From NCBI RefSeq assembly GCF_037338445.1, contig NZ_CP147838.1, forward strand, positions 62,001 to 126,000: 64,000 bases of DNA, written 5' to 3'. The translations under genes and the position numbers were made by a program. The stretch is from Salinibaculum sp. SYNS191. GTDB lineage: Archaea; Halobacteriota; Halobacteria; Halobacteriales; Haloarculaceae. A model generated the notes under the pieces. That model searched no databases. It was not told where the DNA came from and was given only the letters and a program-made list of their open reading frames with translations. Every line of letters begins with the position of its first letter. Positions within the stretch are counted from its first letter, which is position 1. This document shows positions 15,759-24,454 of the stretch, piece by piece.

Positions 15759-18158
15759 CTAGTAGCCGAGGTAGATTGCCAGCGCCTTCAGAATCGCCCA
15801 GATGACGAAAAGCGGCGCGAGGACGAACGTCACCAGCGGCTGGAGTATCCCCGTCGGAATCGGTAACGCGGCGAGCACGCCGAAGACCGGAGCGAGGAGG
15901 CCACCGCCGTCGGAACTGACGGTGACAGTCCCGCCCGTCGTCGCGTTGACCGACAGCGAGAACTCGCCGGTGTCGTTGAAGCGGTAGGGGACGCTGACGG
16001 TCCGCGACGCGTTGCCCGGAATCGGCGAGGATTGTTCGGTCGCGACGAGACCGCCGTTGACCGCCAGGCCGGCCGTGTAGACCCCCGGGTTCGGATCCCG
16101 GTTGCGGACCGTCGCGTTCACGAGTACGGCCCCACCCGGCGCGGTCTCCGTCCGGTTGAGTGAGACGTTCGTGACGACGAACTGCGGGCCGTCGACCTCG
16201 CCCGCCCGGTCTCCGGCGGCAGCGCTCCCCCCGTCGTCCGTCGTCGGTTCGACTGTCAGCGTGCCGGCTGCCGTCCCGTTGACCGCCACGGCCAGGCCGC
16301 CTGCCGTCTCGACAGTGTGCTGTAGCCGGACCGTCCCGGTTTCGTTCGGCGCAATCGAGGGCGAAGTCGCCGTCGCCACGACTGTCCCGTTCAGCGCAAG
16401 CCCGGCGGTGTAGTCGCCCGCCGCGGTGCCGTCGTTCCCGAGTGTTACCGTCACGGTCACCCCGTCCCCGACCCTGACCGACGACCGGTCAAGTTCTGCG
16501 TCGACGACGCGCAGCGACGGTGACCCGCCCGTCCCGGACTCGCCCTCTCCCTCGGTCGCACCCAGCGCGAACCGGGAGAACCCGGGTGATTCGGCGGCGA
16601 GCAGCACTGTTCCGTTCGATGCGTTCGGCCCGTCGGTGGCGTTTTCTACCCTCGTGGGTACCTCGTTCCAGGTCCCGTCGTGGAGCCGATAGAGTGAGAC
16701 GTTCGCCGGGGTAACTCCGAGCGCGTCGAGGTGTGACCGGTTCACGCCGAACGAGAACGTCGCGGCGGTGACCTCCCTGTCCGGGACGGCGTGGACCACG
16801 GTGATGCCGGCGAGCGGGTCCACGCTGGTCGCGGCGGCCGCGTCGGAGACGGCGGCCGGGCCGGCCAGCGACACGCCGAGGTCCAGCGAGCGATTGGTCG
16901 CCAGCGTCACGTTCAGGCCGTCGAGGGTGACGTTCCCGACGCTCGCCAGTGCCGACTCGTTCCCGCCCGCGATTTCGACCGGGACGCCCGCCCGCGCCCG
17001 GTCGACCGTGACGACGGCGTCGGTACCGGCAGCGTCGGTCGCGCGCTGGACGGTTACTGCCGTGTCCCGGCGTCGGTCGCGCACCGCCTCGTCGACGTCG
17101 GTTGCGTTGCCGGCCCCGGTCGAGAGGTTCAGCGGGATGGTGTCCGTCGCGGCGTTGCCGTAGGGGTCGACGGCCTCCATCGTCACCGTGTACTCGCCGG
17201 GGTCGAAGACGTGGGTGACGCGCTCGCCGGTCGCCGTCGCGCCGTCGCCGAAGTCCCACGTGTAGTTGGCGACACCGCTGGCGTCGGTCGACTGCCCGCC
17301 CTCGAAGACCAGCGACAGGTTCCCGGACGCGCTCAGGTCGAGTCCGGCACGCGCCTCGGGCGGCGTCAGGTCGACAGCGATGCGTCGCTTGATGCTCAGG
17401 GTCCGCGTGTTGCCCGCCCTGTCCGTGTACCGGTAGAGCGCGAACCTGACGGTGCCGTCGGTTGCCGGCGTGTACGTCGTCGTGTAGGTCAACCCGGACT
17501 CGTCACGCGAGAAGTCGCTCTCGTCGAGGGCGTCCGTGACCGCGCCGCGGACGGAGACGTTGAACGTTGCCAGCGGTTCGCTGGCCTCGATAGACAGGCG
17601 CGCGGGACTGCCCGTCGCGTCGGTGACCGAAAACGAGAGGACGCGCGGCTTCACGCCGTCCATCCCCCTGACGACGACGGTCCGTCGGCCGTCGCCAGCG
17701 CCGAGAGCGTTCCCTGCGGTGTCGCTGATGGCGGTGTTGCCGATAGCGCCGAGCGTCAGGTTGTCCTCGTCGACTGGTTCCGCCAGCGTGAGCACGACTG
17801 TCGCGTTCGTGCCGTTCTCCGTCGCCGTGACGTTCGTGATGGTTCCCGTCTCCGTGGCGAACTGGCCGACCGAGATGGTCGACTCGGCCACGTCGTGGTT
17901 GTCGGCAATCGTCAGCAGGATTGCGGTGTCGTTCACGCGCTCGGCGCTGGCTATCGTCGGTGGCTGGTCGTCCGACGAGTCGCCGTGGGCGAACTGTCCG
18001 TCCGCGGCGACTGCGCCAGCAGGTCCCGCGACACCGACGCACGCGAGAAGCAGTCCGAATCCGACGAGAAGCGCGACGAGGGCGCTCCGCTCGGCGGACG
18101 TCATCGACCGGTTGCCAGCTCGCGGCGACGCTGCTCCTGTCCCCTGCCCGCGTCTCAT
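15759..18158 (-). CDS. Large secreted surface protein with PKD and CARDB-like domains
   Basis: A 799-residue exported protein. A hydrophobic signal segment starts near residue 24 (ERSALVALLVGFGLLLACVG). Then come Ig-like repeats, a PKD domain (NYTWDFGDGATATGERVTHV, about 300), a PGF-pre-PGF-like segment (VSLYRLHDGTWNEVPTRVEN with ESPGFSRFALGA, about 490-535) and two CARDB-like beta-sandwich repeats (DYTAGLALNG and VYTAGLAVNG). Many N-glycosylation sequons are present. The C-terminus ends in hydrophobic helices without an acidic or arginine tail, so it is not a PGF-CTERM anchor. ATG 18158 is preferred because a TATA-like box lies 23-32 bases upstream. It is probably a cell-surface adhesin or envelope protein; the ligand is unknown. 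Confidence 0.85.
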   Translation of the reverse strand: MRRGQGTGAASPRAGNRSMTSAERSALVALLVGFGLLLACVGVAGPAGAVAADGQFAHGDSSDDQPPTIASAERVNDTAILLTIADNHDVAESTISVGQFATETGTITNVTATENGTNATVVLTLAEPVDEDNLTLGAIGNTAISDTAGNALGAGDGRRTVVVRGMDGVKPRVLSFSVTDATGSPARLSIEASEPLATFNVSVRGAVTDALDESDFSRDESGLTYTTTYTPATDGTVRFALYRYTDRAGNTRTLSIKRRIAVDLTPPEARAGLDLSASGNLSLVFEGGQSTDASGVANYTWDFGDGATATGERVTHVFDPGEYTVTMEAVDPYGNAATDTIPLNLSTGAGNATDVDEAVRDRRRDTAVTVQRATDAAGTDAVVTVDRARAGVPVEIAGGNESALASVGNVTLDGLNVTLATNRSLDLGVSLAGPAAVSDAAAATSVDPLAGITVVHAVPDREVTAATFSFGVNRSHLDALGVTPANVSLYRLHDGTWNEVPTRVENATDGPNASNGTVLLAAESPGFSRFALGATEGEGESGTGGSPSLRVVDAELDRSSVRVGDGVTVTVTLGNDGTAAGDYTAGLALNGTVVATATSPSIAPNETGTVRLQHTVETAGGLAVAVNGTAAGTLTVEPTTDDGGSAAAGDRAGEVDGPQFVVTNVSLNRTETAPGGAVLVNATVRNRDPNPGVYTAGLAVNGGLVATEQSSPIPGNASRTVSVPYRFNDTGEFSLSVNATTGGTVTVSSDGGGLLAPVFGVLAALPIPTGILQPLVTFVLAPLFVIWAILKALAIYLGY

Positions 18159-18180
18159 CAGTTCCGCCTACGAAGCCCCC

Positions 18181-18190
18181 AGTTATAAAT
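18181..18190 (-). promoter_or_regulatory. TATA-like box of the surface-protein gene
   Basis: On the minus strand the sequence CATTTATAAC lies 23-32 bases before the ATG at 18158, which supports both that start and a leaderless transcript. A second box for the divergent carboxylase gene (GTTTAGTT, near 18225) lies about 30 bases before its ATG at 18255. Confidence 0.55.
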
Positions 18191-18254
18191 GCGGGACCGA
18201 AACGTCGGGCTATCGGGGTCAACGGTTTAGTTCCCCGTGTGCGATGTGGGAGCC

Positions 18255-19991
18255 ATGAAACTCCGCATCGCGGCGGGGGCGAGCCGGGAGGAAGCGAGCG
18301 CAATCGCCGCCGCCGTCGCCGAACACGTCGAGGACACCGTCGAGGTGTACGTCGGCGACGCGACGAGCCCCCTGGTCACGCAGTCCCCGCCCACCACCGA
18401 GACACCGGAGCAGTCCGGAGGCGGGACAGCATCCGCAGACGAGGAACTGGGACCGACCGACCGCGAGAGGCGACTCAGGGAGCAAATCGCCGACATCGAG
18501 ACGGGCGGCAAGGAGAAGTACAGAGAGCAGTTGCCCGAGCAGGGGAAACTGTTCGTCCGGGACCGCATCGACCGCTGGTTCGGCGAGGACGGCTTCCTCT
18601 TCGAGGACGGCAAGTTCGCCGAGTTCGACGCCGACGACCGACTGCCCGCCGACGGACTCATCACCGGCGGGGCGGAGTTCGAGGGGCGGAACGTCCACTT
18701 CATGGCCAACGACTACACGGTCAAGCGCGGCAGCATGGCTTCCGCCGGCGTCGAGAAGTTCCTCCGGATGCAACAGCGTGCGATGAAGACCGGAAAGCCC
18801 GTCCTCTACCTGATGGACTCCTCGGGCGGGCGCATCGACCAACAGACCGGTTTCTTCGCCAACCGGGAGGGCATCGGCAAGTACTACTACAACCACTCGC
18901 TGCTGTCCGGCCGGGTCCCGCAGATTTGCGTCCTCTACGGGCCCTGTATCGCCGGCGCGGCCTACACCCCCGTCTTCGCCGACTTCACCGTCATGGTCCG
19001 CGGGATGAGCGCGATGGCAATCGCCAGCCCACGCATGGTCGAGATGGTCACCGGCGAGGAGATCTCAATGGACGACCTCGGCGGGCCGGACGTCCACGCC
19101 CAGTACTCCGGCAGCGCGGACCTCGTCGCGGACGACGAGGAACACGCCCGCGCCCTCGTCGCACAGCTCATCACCTACCTGCCCGACAACAGCGACGAGC
19201 GACCGCCACAGACGGAGGGCCGACCGCCGGCGCGCTCGCCCGAGGGCATCGACGCCGTCGTCCCGCAGGAACCGAACCGGGGCTACGACATGACCGACGT
19301 CATCGAGCGCGTCGTCGACGCCGACTCCTGGTTCGAACTCCAGCCGGAGTACGGCAGGGAGATACTGACCGGCTTCGCTCGCATCGACGGCCGGCCCGTT
19401 GGCGTCGTCGCCAATCAACCCAGCCAGCGCGCAGGCGCCATCTTCCCCGACTCCGCCGAGAAGGCAGCCCAGTTCGTCTGGAAGTGTGACGCGTACAACA
19501 TCCCACTGCTGTATCTGGCGGACACGCCGGGCTTCATGGCCGGCTCCAGCGTCGAGAAGGAGGGCATCCTCGAACAGGGCAAGAAGATGATATACGCGAC
19601 CTCCGAGGCGACCGTGCCCAAACAGTGCGTCGTCGTCCGGAAGGCCTACGGCGCGGGCATCTACGCCATGTCCGGGCCCGCGTACGACCCCGAATCGACC
19701 ATCGGACTCCCGAGCGGCGAGATAGCAATCATGGGGCCCGAAGCGGCCATCAACGCCGTCTACGCGCGGAAACTCGACGAGATAGAGGACGAGGAGGAAC
19801 GCAGACAGCGCGAGCAGGAACTGCGCGAGGAGTACCGCGAGGACATCGACGTCCGGCGGATGGCCAGCGAGGTCGTCATCGACGAAATCGTCCCACCTAG
19901 CGACCTCCGGGAGGAACTTGCGGCGCGCTTTGCCTTCTACGAGGACGTCGAGAAGGACCGTCCCAGCAAGAAACACGGCACGGTCCTGTAG
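18255..19991 (+). CDS. Acyl-CoA carboxylase carboxyltransferase (beta) subunit with epsilon-like N-terminal domain
   Basis: It transfers CO2 from biotin to acetyl- or propionyl-CoA. The 578-residue protein has the two crotonase-like carboxyltransferase halves: YLMDSSGGRIDQQTGFFA and GPCIAGAAYTPVFAD in the first, LADTPGFMAGSSVEKEGI and AYGAGIYAMSGPAYDPE in the second. The usual 510-520-residue beta subunit is preceded here by about 70 residues. These contain a short domain starting MKLRIAAGASREEASAIAAA, resembling the separate acyl-CoA carboxylase epsilon/PccX-type subunit, and a Thr/Ser/Gly linker. No biotin carboxylase gene lies in the window. A role in propionyl-CoA carboxylation is likely given the mutase and epimerase at 54.8-56.9 kb. 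Confidence 0.9.
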   Translation: MKLRIAAGASREEASAIAAAVAEHVEDTVEVYVGDATSPLVTQSPPTTETPEQSGGGTASADEELGPTDRERRLREQIADIETGGKEKYREQLPEQGKLFVRDRIDRWFGEDGFLFEDGKFAEFDADDRLPADGLITGGAEFEGRNVHFMANDYTVKRGSMASAGVEKFLRMQQRAMKTGKPVLYLMDSSGGRIDQQTGFFANREGIGKYYYNHSLLSGRVPQICVLYGPCIAGAAYTPVFADFTVMVRGMSAMAIASPRMVEMVTGEEISMDDLGGPDVHAQYSGSADLVADDEEHARALVAQLITYLPDNSDERPPQTEGRPPARSPEGIDAVVPQEPNRGYDMTDVIERVVDADSWFELQPEYGREILTGFARIDGRPVGVVANQPSQRAGAIFPDSAEKAAQFVWKCDAYNIPLLYLADTPGFMAGSSVEKEGILEQGKKMIYATSEATVPKQCVVVRKAYGAGIYAMSGPAYDPESTIGLPSGEIAIMGPEAAINAVYARKLDEIEDEEERRQREQELREEYREDIDVRRMASEVVIDEIVPPSDLREELAARFAFYEDVEKDRPSKKHGTVL

Positions 19992-20249
19992 GCCAGCGGT
20001 CCCGACTGCTCCGGGCCGTCGGGTAGTCAGAGGGTACTGTTTTGTGGTGACTACTGGCCTGAACGGCTGGGGTGGGCGCACCGTAACGGGCTATTAGTTA
20101 TTGACATACAGCCAGGTAGTTCGAGATTACGGCCCGTAGCGGCCCGTAGCTAGCTCGTAACAATATGAGTTCCTCGAGATAGACCGGATGCCGGCGCGTT
20201 CCAGCCCCGACACTAGCGCGCCGGAACCGCTGCCCGCTGCTCCCAGTCC
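19992..20249. other. Intergenic region with short direct repeat
   Basis: A 258-base gap. It contains an AT-rich segment (20092-20110) that could hold a promoter for the plus-strand gene at 20250, and a perfect tandem repeat of the 10-mer GGCCCGTAGC at 20131-20140 and 20141-20150. I see no open frame with coding character and no RNA fold that I can support. Confidence 0.5.
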
Positions 20250-20636
20250 ATGCCACTCAGAGATGCCATCCGCTGGTCGGACTCACACCCGACCGACACA
20301 CCAGAATCCCGCCTCGGCCGACTCCTCGAATCGGCCGCAGGCGTCGAGCGTGACCTCTGGATACTCGTCGCCGCCGCGATGCTTGTCGACGTCACGCTGA
20401 CCGTACACGGCCGGCAACTGGGCCTCGTGGAGGTCAACCCCATCGCCCGCCACGCCCTCGGTGGCTTCGGTGTGCTCGGCCTGTACGGTCTCAAGGGGGT
20501 GGCACTCGGCCTCGGGGGCTGCTGTCGGCTCCAGCTGGACGACCGCTACGGTGCGCTCGTCCCGCTCGGCCTCGCAGTCCCCACACTGGTGGCAGTCTGC
20601 ATCAACTGCCTCCTCATCGCCTACACCCTCGCGTAG
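20250..20636 (+). CDS. DUF5658-like membrane protein
   Basis: A 128-residue protein with three predicted membrane helices: WILVAAAMLVDVTLTVHG, HALGGFGVLGLYGLKGVALG and VPLGLAVPTLVAVCINCLLI. The motif GLVEVNPIARHALG between the first two helices fits DUF5658, an uncharacterised archaeal and bacterial membrane family. The start is ATG 20250. Its stop is one base from the DoxX-like gene stop on the other strand (convergent). Confidence 0.75.
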   Translation: MPLRDAIRWSDSHPTDTPESRLGRLLESAAGVERDLWILVAAAMLVDVTLTVHGRQLGLVEVNPIARHALGGFGVLGLYGLKGVALGLGGCCRLQLDDRYGALVPLGLAVPTLVAVCINCLLIAYTLA

Positions 20637-20637
20637 C

Positions 20638-21057
20638 TCACCGGAGCGCGTCCACGACGACCGCCCACGCCAGCGCTGCGAGACCCACGTCACGGACCAG
20701 CACGTCCAGGAACAGCCCGCCCTCCAGCAACGCGACCACGCCGAGATACCCCACCGTCGCGGTCAGCGAGACCGCGGCGACGCCCGCCCCGAACGCCGTC
20801 CAGCGGTCGGCGAGAATCGCCAGCCCGAACCCCACCTCCAGCACGCCGTTTATCAGCATGAACGCGACCGGCGAGACGACCAGCCACGGCGCGAGCCAGT
20901 CGGTCACGTAGACCGTCCACGCGCCCGGTGCGGCCAGTTTGTGAACGCCGGCCAGCAGTACCATCGAACCGAGGCCGAGGCGGGCGAGGACGGCAGGCGA
21001 CGGCGACCGCGCCGCGGCCCGTTCGGCCAGGTCTGTCACGCGACGAGTGGAGTCCAT
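20638..21057 (-). CDS. DoxX-like membrane protein
   Basis: A 139-residue protein with four hydrophobic helices. The first contains VLARLGLGSMVLLAGVHKL and the third region INGVLEVGFGLAILADRWTA, the pattern of the DoxX/DoxD-like family. That family often acts with oxidoreductases at the membrane, though its biochemical role is unclear. The ATG at 21055-21057 is the best start. It lies downstream of the MaoC gene on the same strand, with a 27-base tandem repeat in the gap. Confidence 0.75.
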   Translation of the reverse strand: MDSTRRVTDLAERAAARSPSPAVLARLGLGSMVLLAGVHKLAAPGAWTVYVTDWLAPWLVVSPVAFMLINGVLEVGFGLAILADRWTAFGAGVAAVSLTATVGYLGVVALLEGGLFLDVLVRDVGLAALAWAVVVDALR

Positions 21058-21088
21058 CGCCCCCGGGTAGGGACGCGCGGCAGAAAAC

Positions 21089-21142
21089 AGCCCCGGCGTG
21101 GCGACTACTCGGCCCAGCCCCGGTGTGGTGACTACTCGGCCT
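21089..21142. repeat. Tandem 27-base repeat covering the 3' end of the MaoC gene
   Basis: Two adjacent 27-base units, 21089-21115 and 21116-21142, match at 24 of 27 positions. The second contains the last codons and stop of the MaoC-type gene (complement, stop at 21132-21134). The first is a downstream copy of the same tail. It looks like a local duplication by slippage or unequal crossing over. Confidence 0.8.
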
Positions 21143-21590
21143 TCAGGGAGAGGACCGTCCGCTCGAACTCGCAGACCAGCGTCTCTCCGCCGTCCGGGTC
21201 GACCCTGAACGCCTCGACGTGCATCGTGACGACGCCGCGCTCGCCGTCGGACGTCTCCCGTTTGTCCGTCACCGTCGACTGCGCGCGGATGGTGTCGCCG
21301 TGGAACACGGGCTCTGGATGCTCGACGCCGTCGTAGGAGAGGTTCGCGACGATGGTGCCGTCGGTGGTGTCGGGAATCGACAGCCCCACCGCGAGCGACA
21401 TCGTGAGGAGGCCGTTGACGATGCGCTCGCCGAACTGGGAGGTGGCAGCGAAGCTCTCGTCCAGGTGCAACGGCTGCTGGTTCATCGTCATGTCGCAAAA
21501 GCGCTGGTTGTCCGCCTCCGAGACCGTCCGTCGCTTCTCGTGTTCGATGGTCTCGCCGACCTCGAACTCCTCGAAGTACAGCCCTGACAT
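21132..21590 (-). CDS. MaoC-family (R)-specific enoyl-CoA/mesaconyl-CoA-type hydratase
   Basis: A hot-dog-fold hydratase of 152 residues. The hydratase catalytic region is seen as RRTVSEADNQRFCDMTMNQQ followed by PLHLDESFAATSQFGERIVN. The start MSGLYFEEFEVGE at 21588-21590 is typical. It is divergently transcribed from a CitE-type lyase with a 74-base shared promoter region. This pairing fits mesaconyl-CoA hydration next to beta-methylmalyl-CoA cleavage, as in the haloarchaeal methylaspartate cycle. However, characterised mesaconyl-CoA hydratases are about twice this length, so the substrate is an inference. Confidence 0.85.
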   Translation of the reverse strand: MSGLYFEEFEVGETIEHEKRRTVSEADNQRFCDMTMNQQPLHLDESFAATSQFGERIVNGLLTMSLAVGLSIPDTTDGTIVANLSYDGVEHPEPVFHGDTIRAQSTVTDKRETSDGERGVVTMHVEAFRVDPDGGETLVCEFERTVLSLKAE

Positions 21591-21614
21591 GGGAGAGCCG
21601 TCGCGCGGCACCGG

Positions 21615-21643
21615 AAAAAGCGTGCCGGCGGGGCCTATTTACG
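21615..21643. promoter_or_regulatory. Divergent promoters of the MaoC and CitE-like genes
   Basis: CTATTTACG at 21635-21643 lies 22-30 bases upstream of the plus-strand ATG (21665). On the minus strand a T-rich box (complement of 21615-21619) lies 25-29 bases upstream of the MaoC start (21590). Both fit leaderless haloarchaeal transcription and suggest joint expression of lyase and hydratase. Confidence 0.5.
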
Positions 21644-21664
21644 CACGGCTCCGGGAGTGGAGGT

Positions 21665-22507
21665 ATGGCACGCAGAAGCGTACTCTTCTCGCCGGGCGAC
21701 CAGCCGGACCTGATTCGGAAGGCACCCGAGGCAGGTGCAGACGTCGTCGCAATCGACCTGGAGGACGCCGTCGCACCGACCGCGAAGGCAGGGGCGCGCG
21801 AGACCGTCGCCGCGACGCTGCCGGAAATCGACCCCGACTGCGAGGTGTGCGTCCGGGTCAACGCCGGCGACGGGGCGGAAGCCGACCTCGCCGCGCTGGA
21901 GGATGCCGTCGAGCACTTCGACAGCGTGATGCTCCCGAAGGCGGCCGACGCGGATGACGTGGAGGCGCTGGCCGAGCGCCTGGCCGACCACGGGTTCGAC
22001 GTGCCGGTGCTCGCGCTGGTCGAGTCTGCCCGCGGGGTTTTGAACGCCGCCCGGATAGCCGACGCGGACCCGACGGACGCGCTGCTGTTCGGTGCTGAGG
22101 ACCTGGCGGCCGACCTCGGGGCGACCCGGACCGACGAGGGGACGGAAGTGCTCTACGCCCGCCAGCGGGTCGTCACCGCGGCCAGCGCCGCGGGCGTCGA
22201 CGCAATCGACACGCTTTGGACGGACTTCGAGGACGAGGAGGGACTGCGCAGGGACACGGAGCGAGGCATCGAGATGGGCTACGACGGGAAGATGACGATA
22301 CACCCCCGTCAGGTCGGGGTGGTCAACGACGCGTTCACACCCCCGCCGGAGCGCATCGAGTGGGCGGAGCGCGTCCTGGCCGCCAGAGAGGAGGCCGCGG
22401 CGGACGGCAAGGGCGTTTTTGCCGTCGAAGGAGAGATGATAGACGCGCCGCTGCTCGCCCAGGCAGAGCGGATTGTCGAGCGCGCGAGCGCCGCAGGACG
22501 CCGCTGA
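21665..22507 (+). CDS. HpcH/HpaI-family CoA-ester lyase (CitE-like, malyl/beta-methylmalyl-CoA lyase type)
   Basis: A TIM-barrel lyase of 280 residues that cleaves or forms a C-C bond next to CoA thioesters. Motifs: SVLFSPGDQPDLIRKAPEAG at the N-terminus, AIDLEDAVAPTAK, CVRVNAGD, VLALVESARGVLNAARIA, LLFGAEDLAADLGATR and KMTIHPRQVGVVNDAF, which closes the family pattern. The candidate functions are beta-methylmalyl-CoA lyase, malyl-CoA lyase or a malyl-CoA thioesterase; all are known CitE-type activities in haloarchaea. The divergent MaoC hydratase and nearby glutamate dehydrogenase favour the first. Confidence 0.88.
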   Translation: MARRSVLFSPGDQPDLIRKAPEAGADVVAIDLEDAVAPTAKAGARETVAATLPEIDPDCEVCVRVNAGDGAEADLAALEDAVEHFDSVMLPKAADADDVEALAERLADHGFDVPVLALVESARGVLNAARIADADPTDALLFGAEDLAADLGATRTDEGTEVLYARQRVVTAASAAGVDAIDTLWTDFEDEEGLRRDTERGIEMGYDGKMTIHPRQVGVVNDAFTPPPERIEWAERVLAAREEAAADGKGVFAVEGEMIDAPLLAQAERIVERASAAGRR

Positions 22508-22590
22508 ACCTGTGGGACGGGGCGGAGAAACTGCCGTCGTCGGAATCTGGTGTCGGTATCCTTTTGCGTACGGTGATTCTGCACTAGCTT

Positions 22591-23847
22591 ATGACAGACG
22601 AGGTGAATCCGTTCGAGAGCCTCCAGGAGCAGATCGACGACGCAGCGGCGTTCCTCGACGCCGAGTCGGGCGTGCTCGAACGACTCAAACATCCCGAGCG
22701 GGTGCTGGAGACGAACCTCACCGTTGAGATGGACGACGGGTCCATCGAGGTGTTCAAGGCGTACCGGTCGCAGTTCAACGGCGACCGGGGACCGTACAAG
22801 GGCGGCATCCGCTACCATCCCGCCGTCGACAGGGCCGAAGTGAAGGCACTCTCCGGCTGGATGGTCTACAAGTGCGCCGCCGTCGGCATCCCCTACGGCG
22901 GGGGCAAGGGCGGCATCCGCATCAATCCCCGCGAGTACTCCGCCGCCGAACTCGAACGTGTGACGCGCTCGTTCGCGAAGGAACTCCGTCCCATCATCGG
23001 CGCCGACCGGGACATCCCCGCGCCCGACGTCAACACCGGGCAGCGCGAGATGAACTGGATAAAGGACACCTACGAGACGCTGGAGAACACGACCGAACCC
23101 GGCGTCATCACCGGCAAGGCCATCGAGAGCGGCGGGAGCGCGGGCCGGGTCGAGGCGACGGGCCGCTCGGTGATGCTCGTCGCCCGCGAGGCCTTCGACC
23201 ATCTCGGCAAGGACATCGAGGACGCCACCGTCGCGGTGCAGGGGTACGGGAACGCCGGTTCCGTCGCCGCCAAACTCACCGAGGACCTCGGCGCGAACAT
23301 CGTCGCCGTCTCTGATTCCTCGGGTGCCATCTACAACCCCGACGGGCTGGACGCCCGGGAAGCGAAGGACTTCAAGATAGACACCGGGACCGTCTCGGGC
23401 TTCGAGGGCGCGACCGAGGAGTTGACCAACGAGGACCTCCTGACGATGGACGTCGACCTGCTGATTCCGGCGGCCCTGGAGAACGCCATCGACGGCGACC
23501 TGGCAGCCGACGTGAGCGCCGACGTCATCGTCGAGGCCGCGAACGGACCGTTGACCCCCGACGCGGACGACGTGCTGGTCGAGCGCGACGTGGCCGTCTT
23601 CCCCGACATCCTCGCGAACGCGGGCGGGGTCACCGTCTCGTACTTTGAGTGGGTCCAGAACCGCCAGCGGTTCTCCTGGACCGAACAGCGCGTCAACGAC
23701 GAACTCGAACGGGTCATCACCGAAGCCTTCGACGAACTGGTCAAGGCCTTCGAGAACAACGACGTGCCGAACTACCGGACGGCGATGTACGTCGTCGCCA
23801 TCCGTCGGGTACTGCAGTCCGCCGAGGAAGCCGGCATCTGGCCCTGA
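22591..23847 (+). CDS. gdh: Glutamate dehydrogenase (Glu/Leu/Phe/Val family)
   Basis: Reversible oxidative deamination of glutamate with NAD(P). It has 418 residues. The substrate domain contains [10 protein letters not shown] and the catalytic Lys in [15 protein letters not shown]. The Rossmann domain starts [20 protein letters not shown] near residue 217. [15 protein letters not shown] and [20 protein letters not shown] are the C-terminal signatures. CCTTTTGCG lies about 25-30 bases upstream of ATG 22591. Cofactor preference is not decided. In the methylaspartate cycle this enzyme links 2-oxoglutarate to glutamate. Confidence 0.95.
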   Translation: MTDEVNPFESLQEQIDDAAAFLDAESGVLERLKHPERVLETNLTVEMDDGSIEVFKAYRSQFNGDRGPYKGGIRYHPAVDRAEVKALSGWMVYKCAAVGIPYGGGKGGIRINPREYSAAELERVTRSFAKELRPIIGADRDIPAPDVNTGQREMNWIKDTYETLENTTEPGVITGKAIESGGSAGRVEATGRSVMLVAREAFDHLGKDIEDATVAVQGYGNAGSVAAKLTEDLGANIVAVSDSSGAIYNPDGLDAREAKDFKIDTGTVSGFEGATEELTNEDLLTMDVDLLIPAALENAIDGDLAADVSADVIVEAANGPLTPDADDVLVERDVAVFPDILANAGGVTVSYFEWVQNRQRFSWTEQRVNDELERVITEAFDELVKAFENNDVPNYRTAMYVVAIRRVLQSAEEAGIWP

Positions 23848-23919
23848 GCGACGGGCGCGGCAGTCGCCGTGCCGACCGACCCCGGTGGAGTTTTCCTCGT
23901 GACGCCCCAACGACCCGAC

Positions 23920-24399
23920 ATGCAAACCTACGAGCGGTCGGTACGCGTCGAGGCTCCCTTCGATAGGGTCTGGGACTTTCACTCGACAGAGGACGGACTG
24001 GTCGCGCTGACCCCCGAGTTCATGAACCTCCGCATCGAGTCGGTCCGCGGCCCCGACGGGGAACCGGACCCGGAGGTGCTGGAGCCGGGGTCGGTCGTCG
24101 AGTCGTCGGTCCGCCCGTTCGGCGTCGGCCCCCGCCAGACCTGGGTGTCCGACATCGTGGCCCGCGGCCGCTCGGATGGTGCCGGGTACTTCCGCGACGA
24201 CATGGCCGAGGGTCCGTTCCCGTCGTGGACGCACACGCACATGTTCTACGCCGACGGCGGTTCGACCATCGTCCGCGACAAGGTGGAGTACGAACTCCCG
24301 CTGGGGGGTGTCGGCCGCGCGCTGGGGCCGCTCGGGTTCGTCGGCTTCGAACCCATGTTCCGGTTCCGGCACCGGAAGACGAAGGAGTTGCTGGAGTAG
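23920..24399 (+). CDS. SRPBCC-family ligand-binding protein
   Basis: A 159-residue protein of the START/Bet v1-like fold. It opens with RSVRVEAPFDRVWDFHSTED, the typical first strand and helix, and ends with a long helix (LGFVGFEPMFRFRHRKTKEL). No catalytic residue can be named. Such proteins bind hydrophobic ligands or act as cyclase/coenzyme-binding proteins. ATG 23920 is preferred over an upstream GTG because the first strand begins immediately after it. It lies between glutamate dehydrogenase and a cupredoxin on the same strand, with separate-looking spacing. Confidence 0.8.
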   Translation: MQTYERSVRVEAPFDRVWDFHSTEDGLVALTPEFMNLRIESVRGPDGEPDPEVLEPGSVVESSVRPFGVGPRQTWVSDIVARGRSDGAGYFRDDMAEGPFPSWTHTHMFYADGGSTIVRDKVEYELPLGGVGRALGPLGFVGFEPMFRFRHRKTKELLE

Positions 24400-24454
24400 A
24401 CGCGGGCACACACGCGGGTAACACCGATAGGTCTGGATACGCAAGCGTGTGGTA

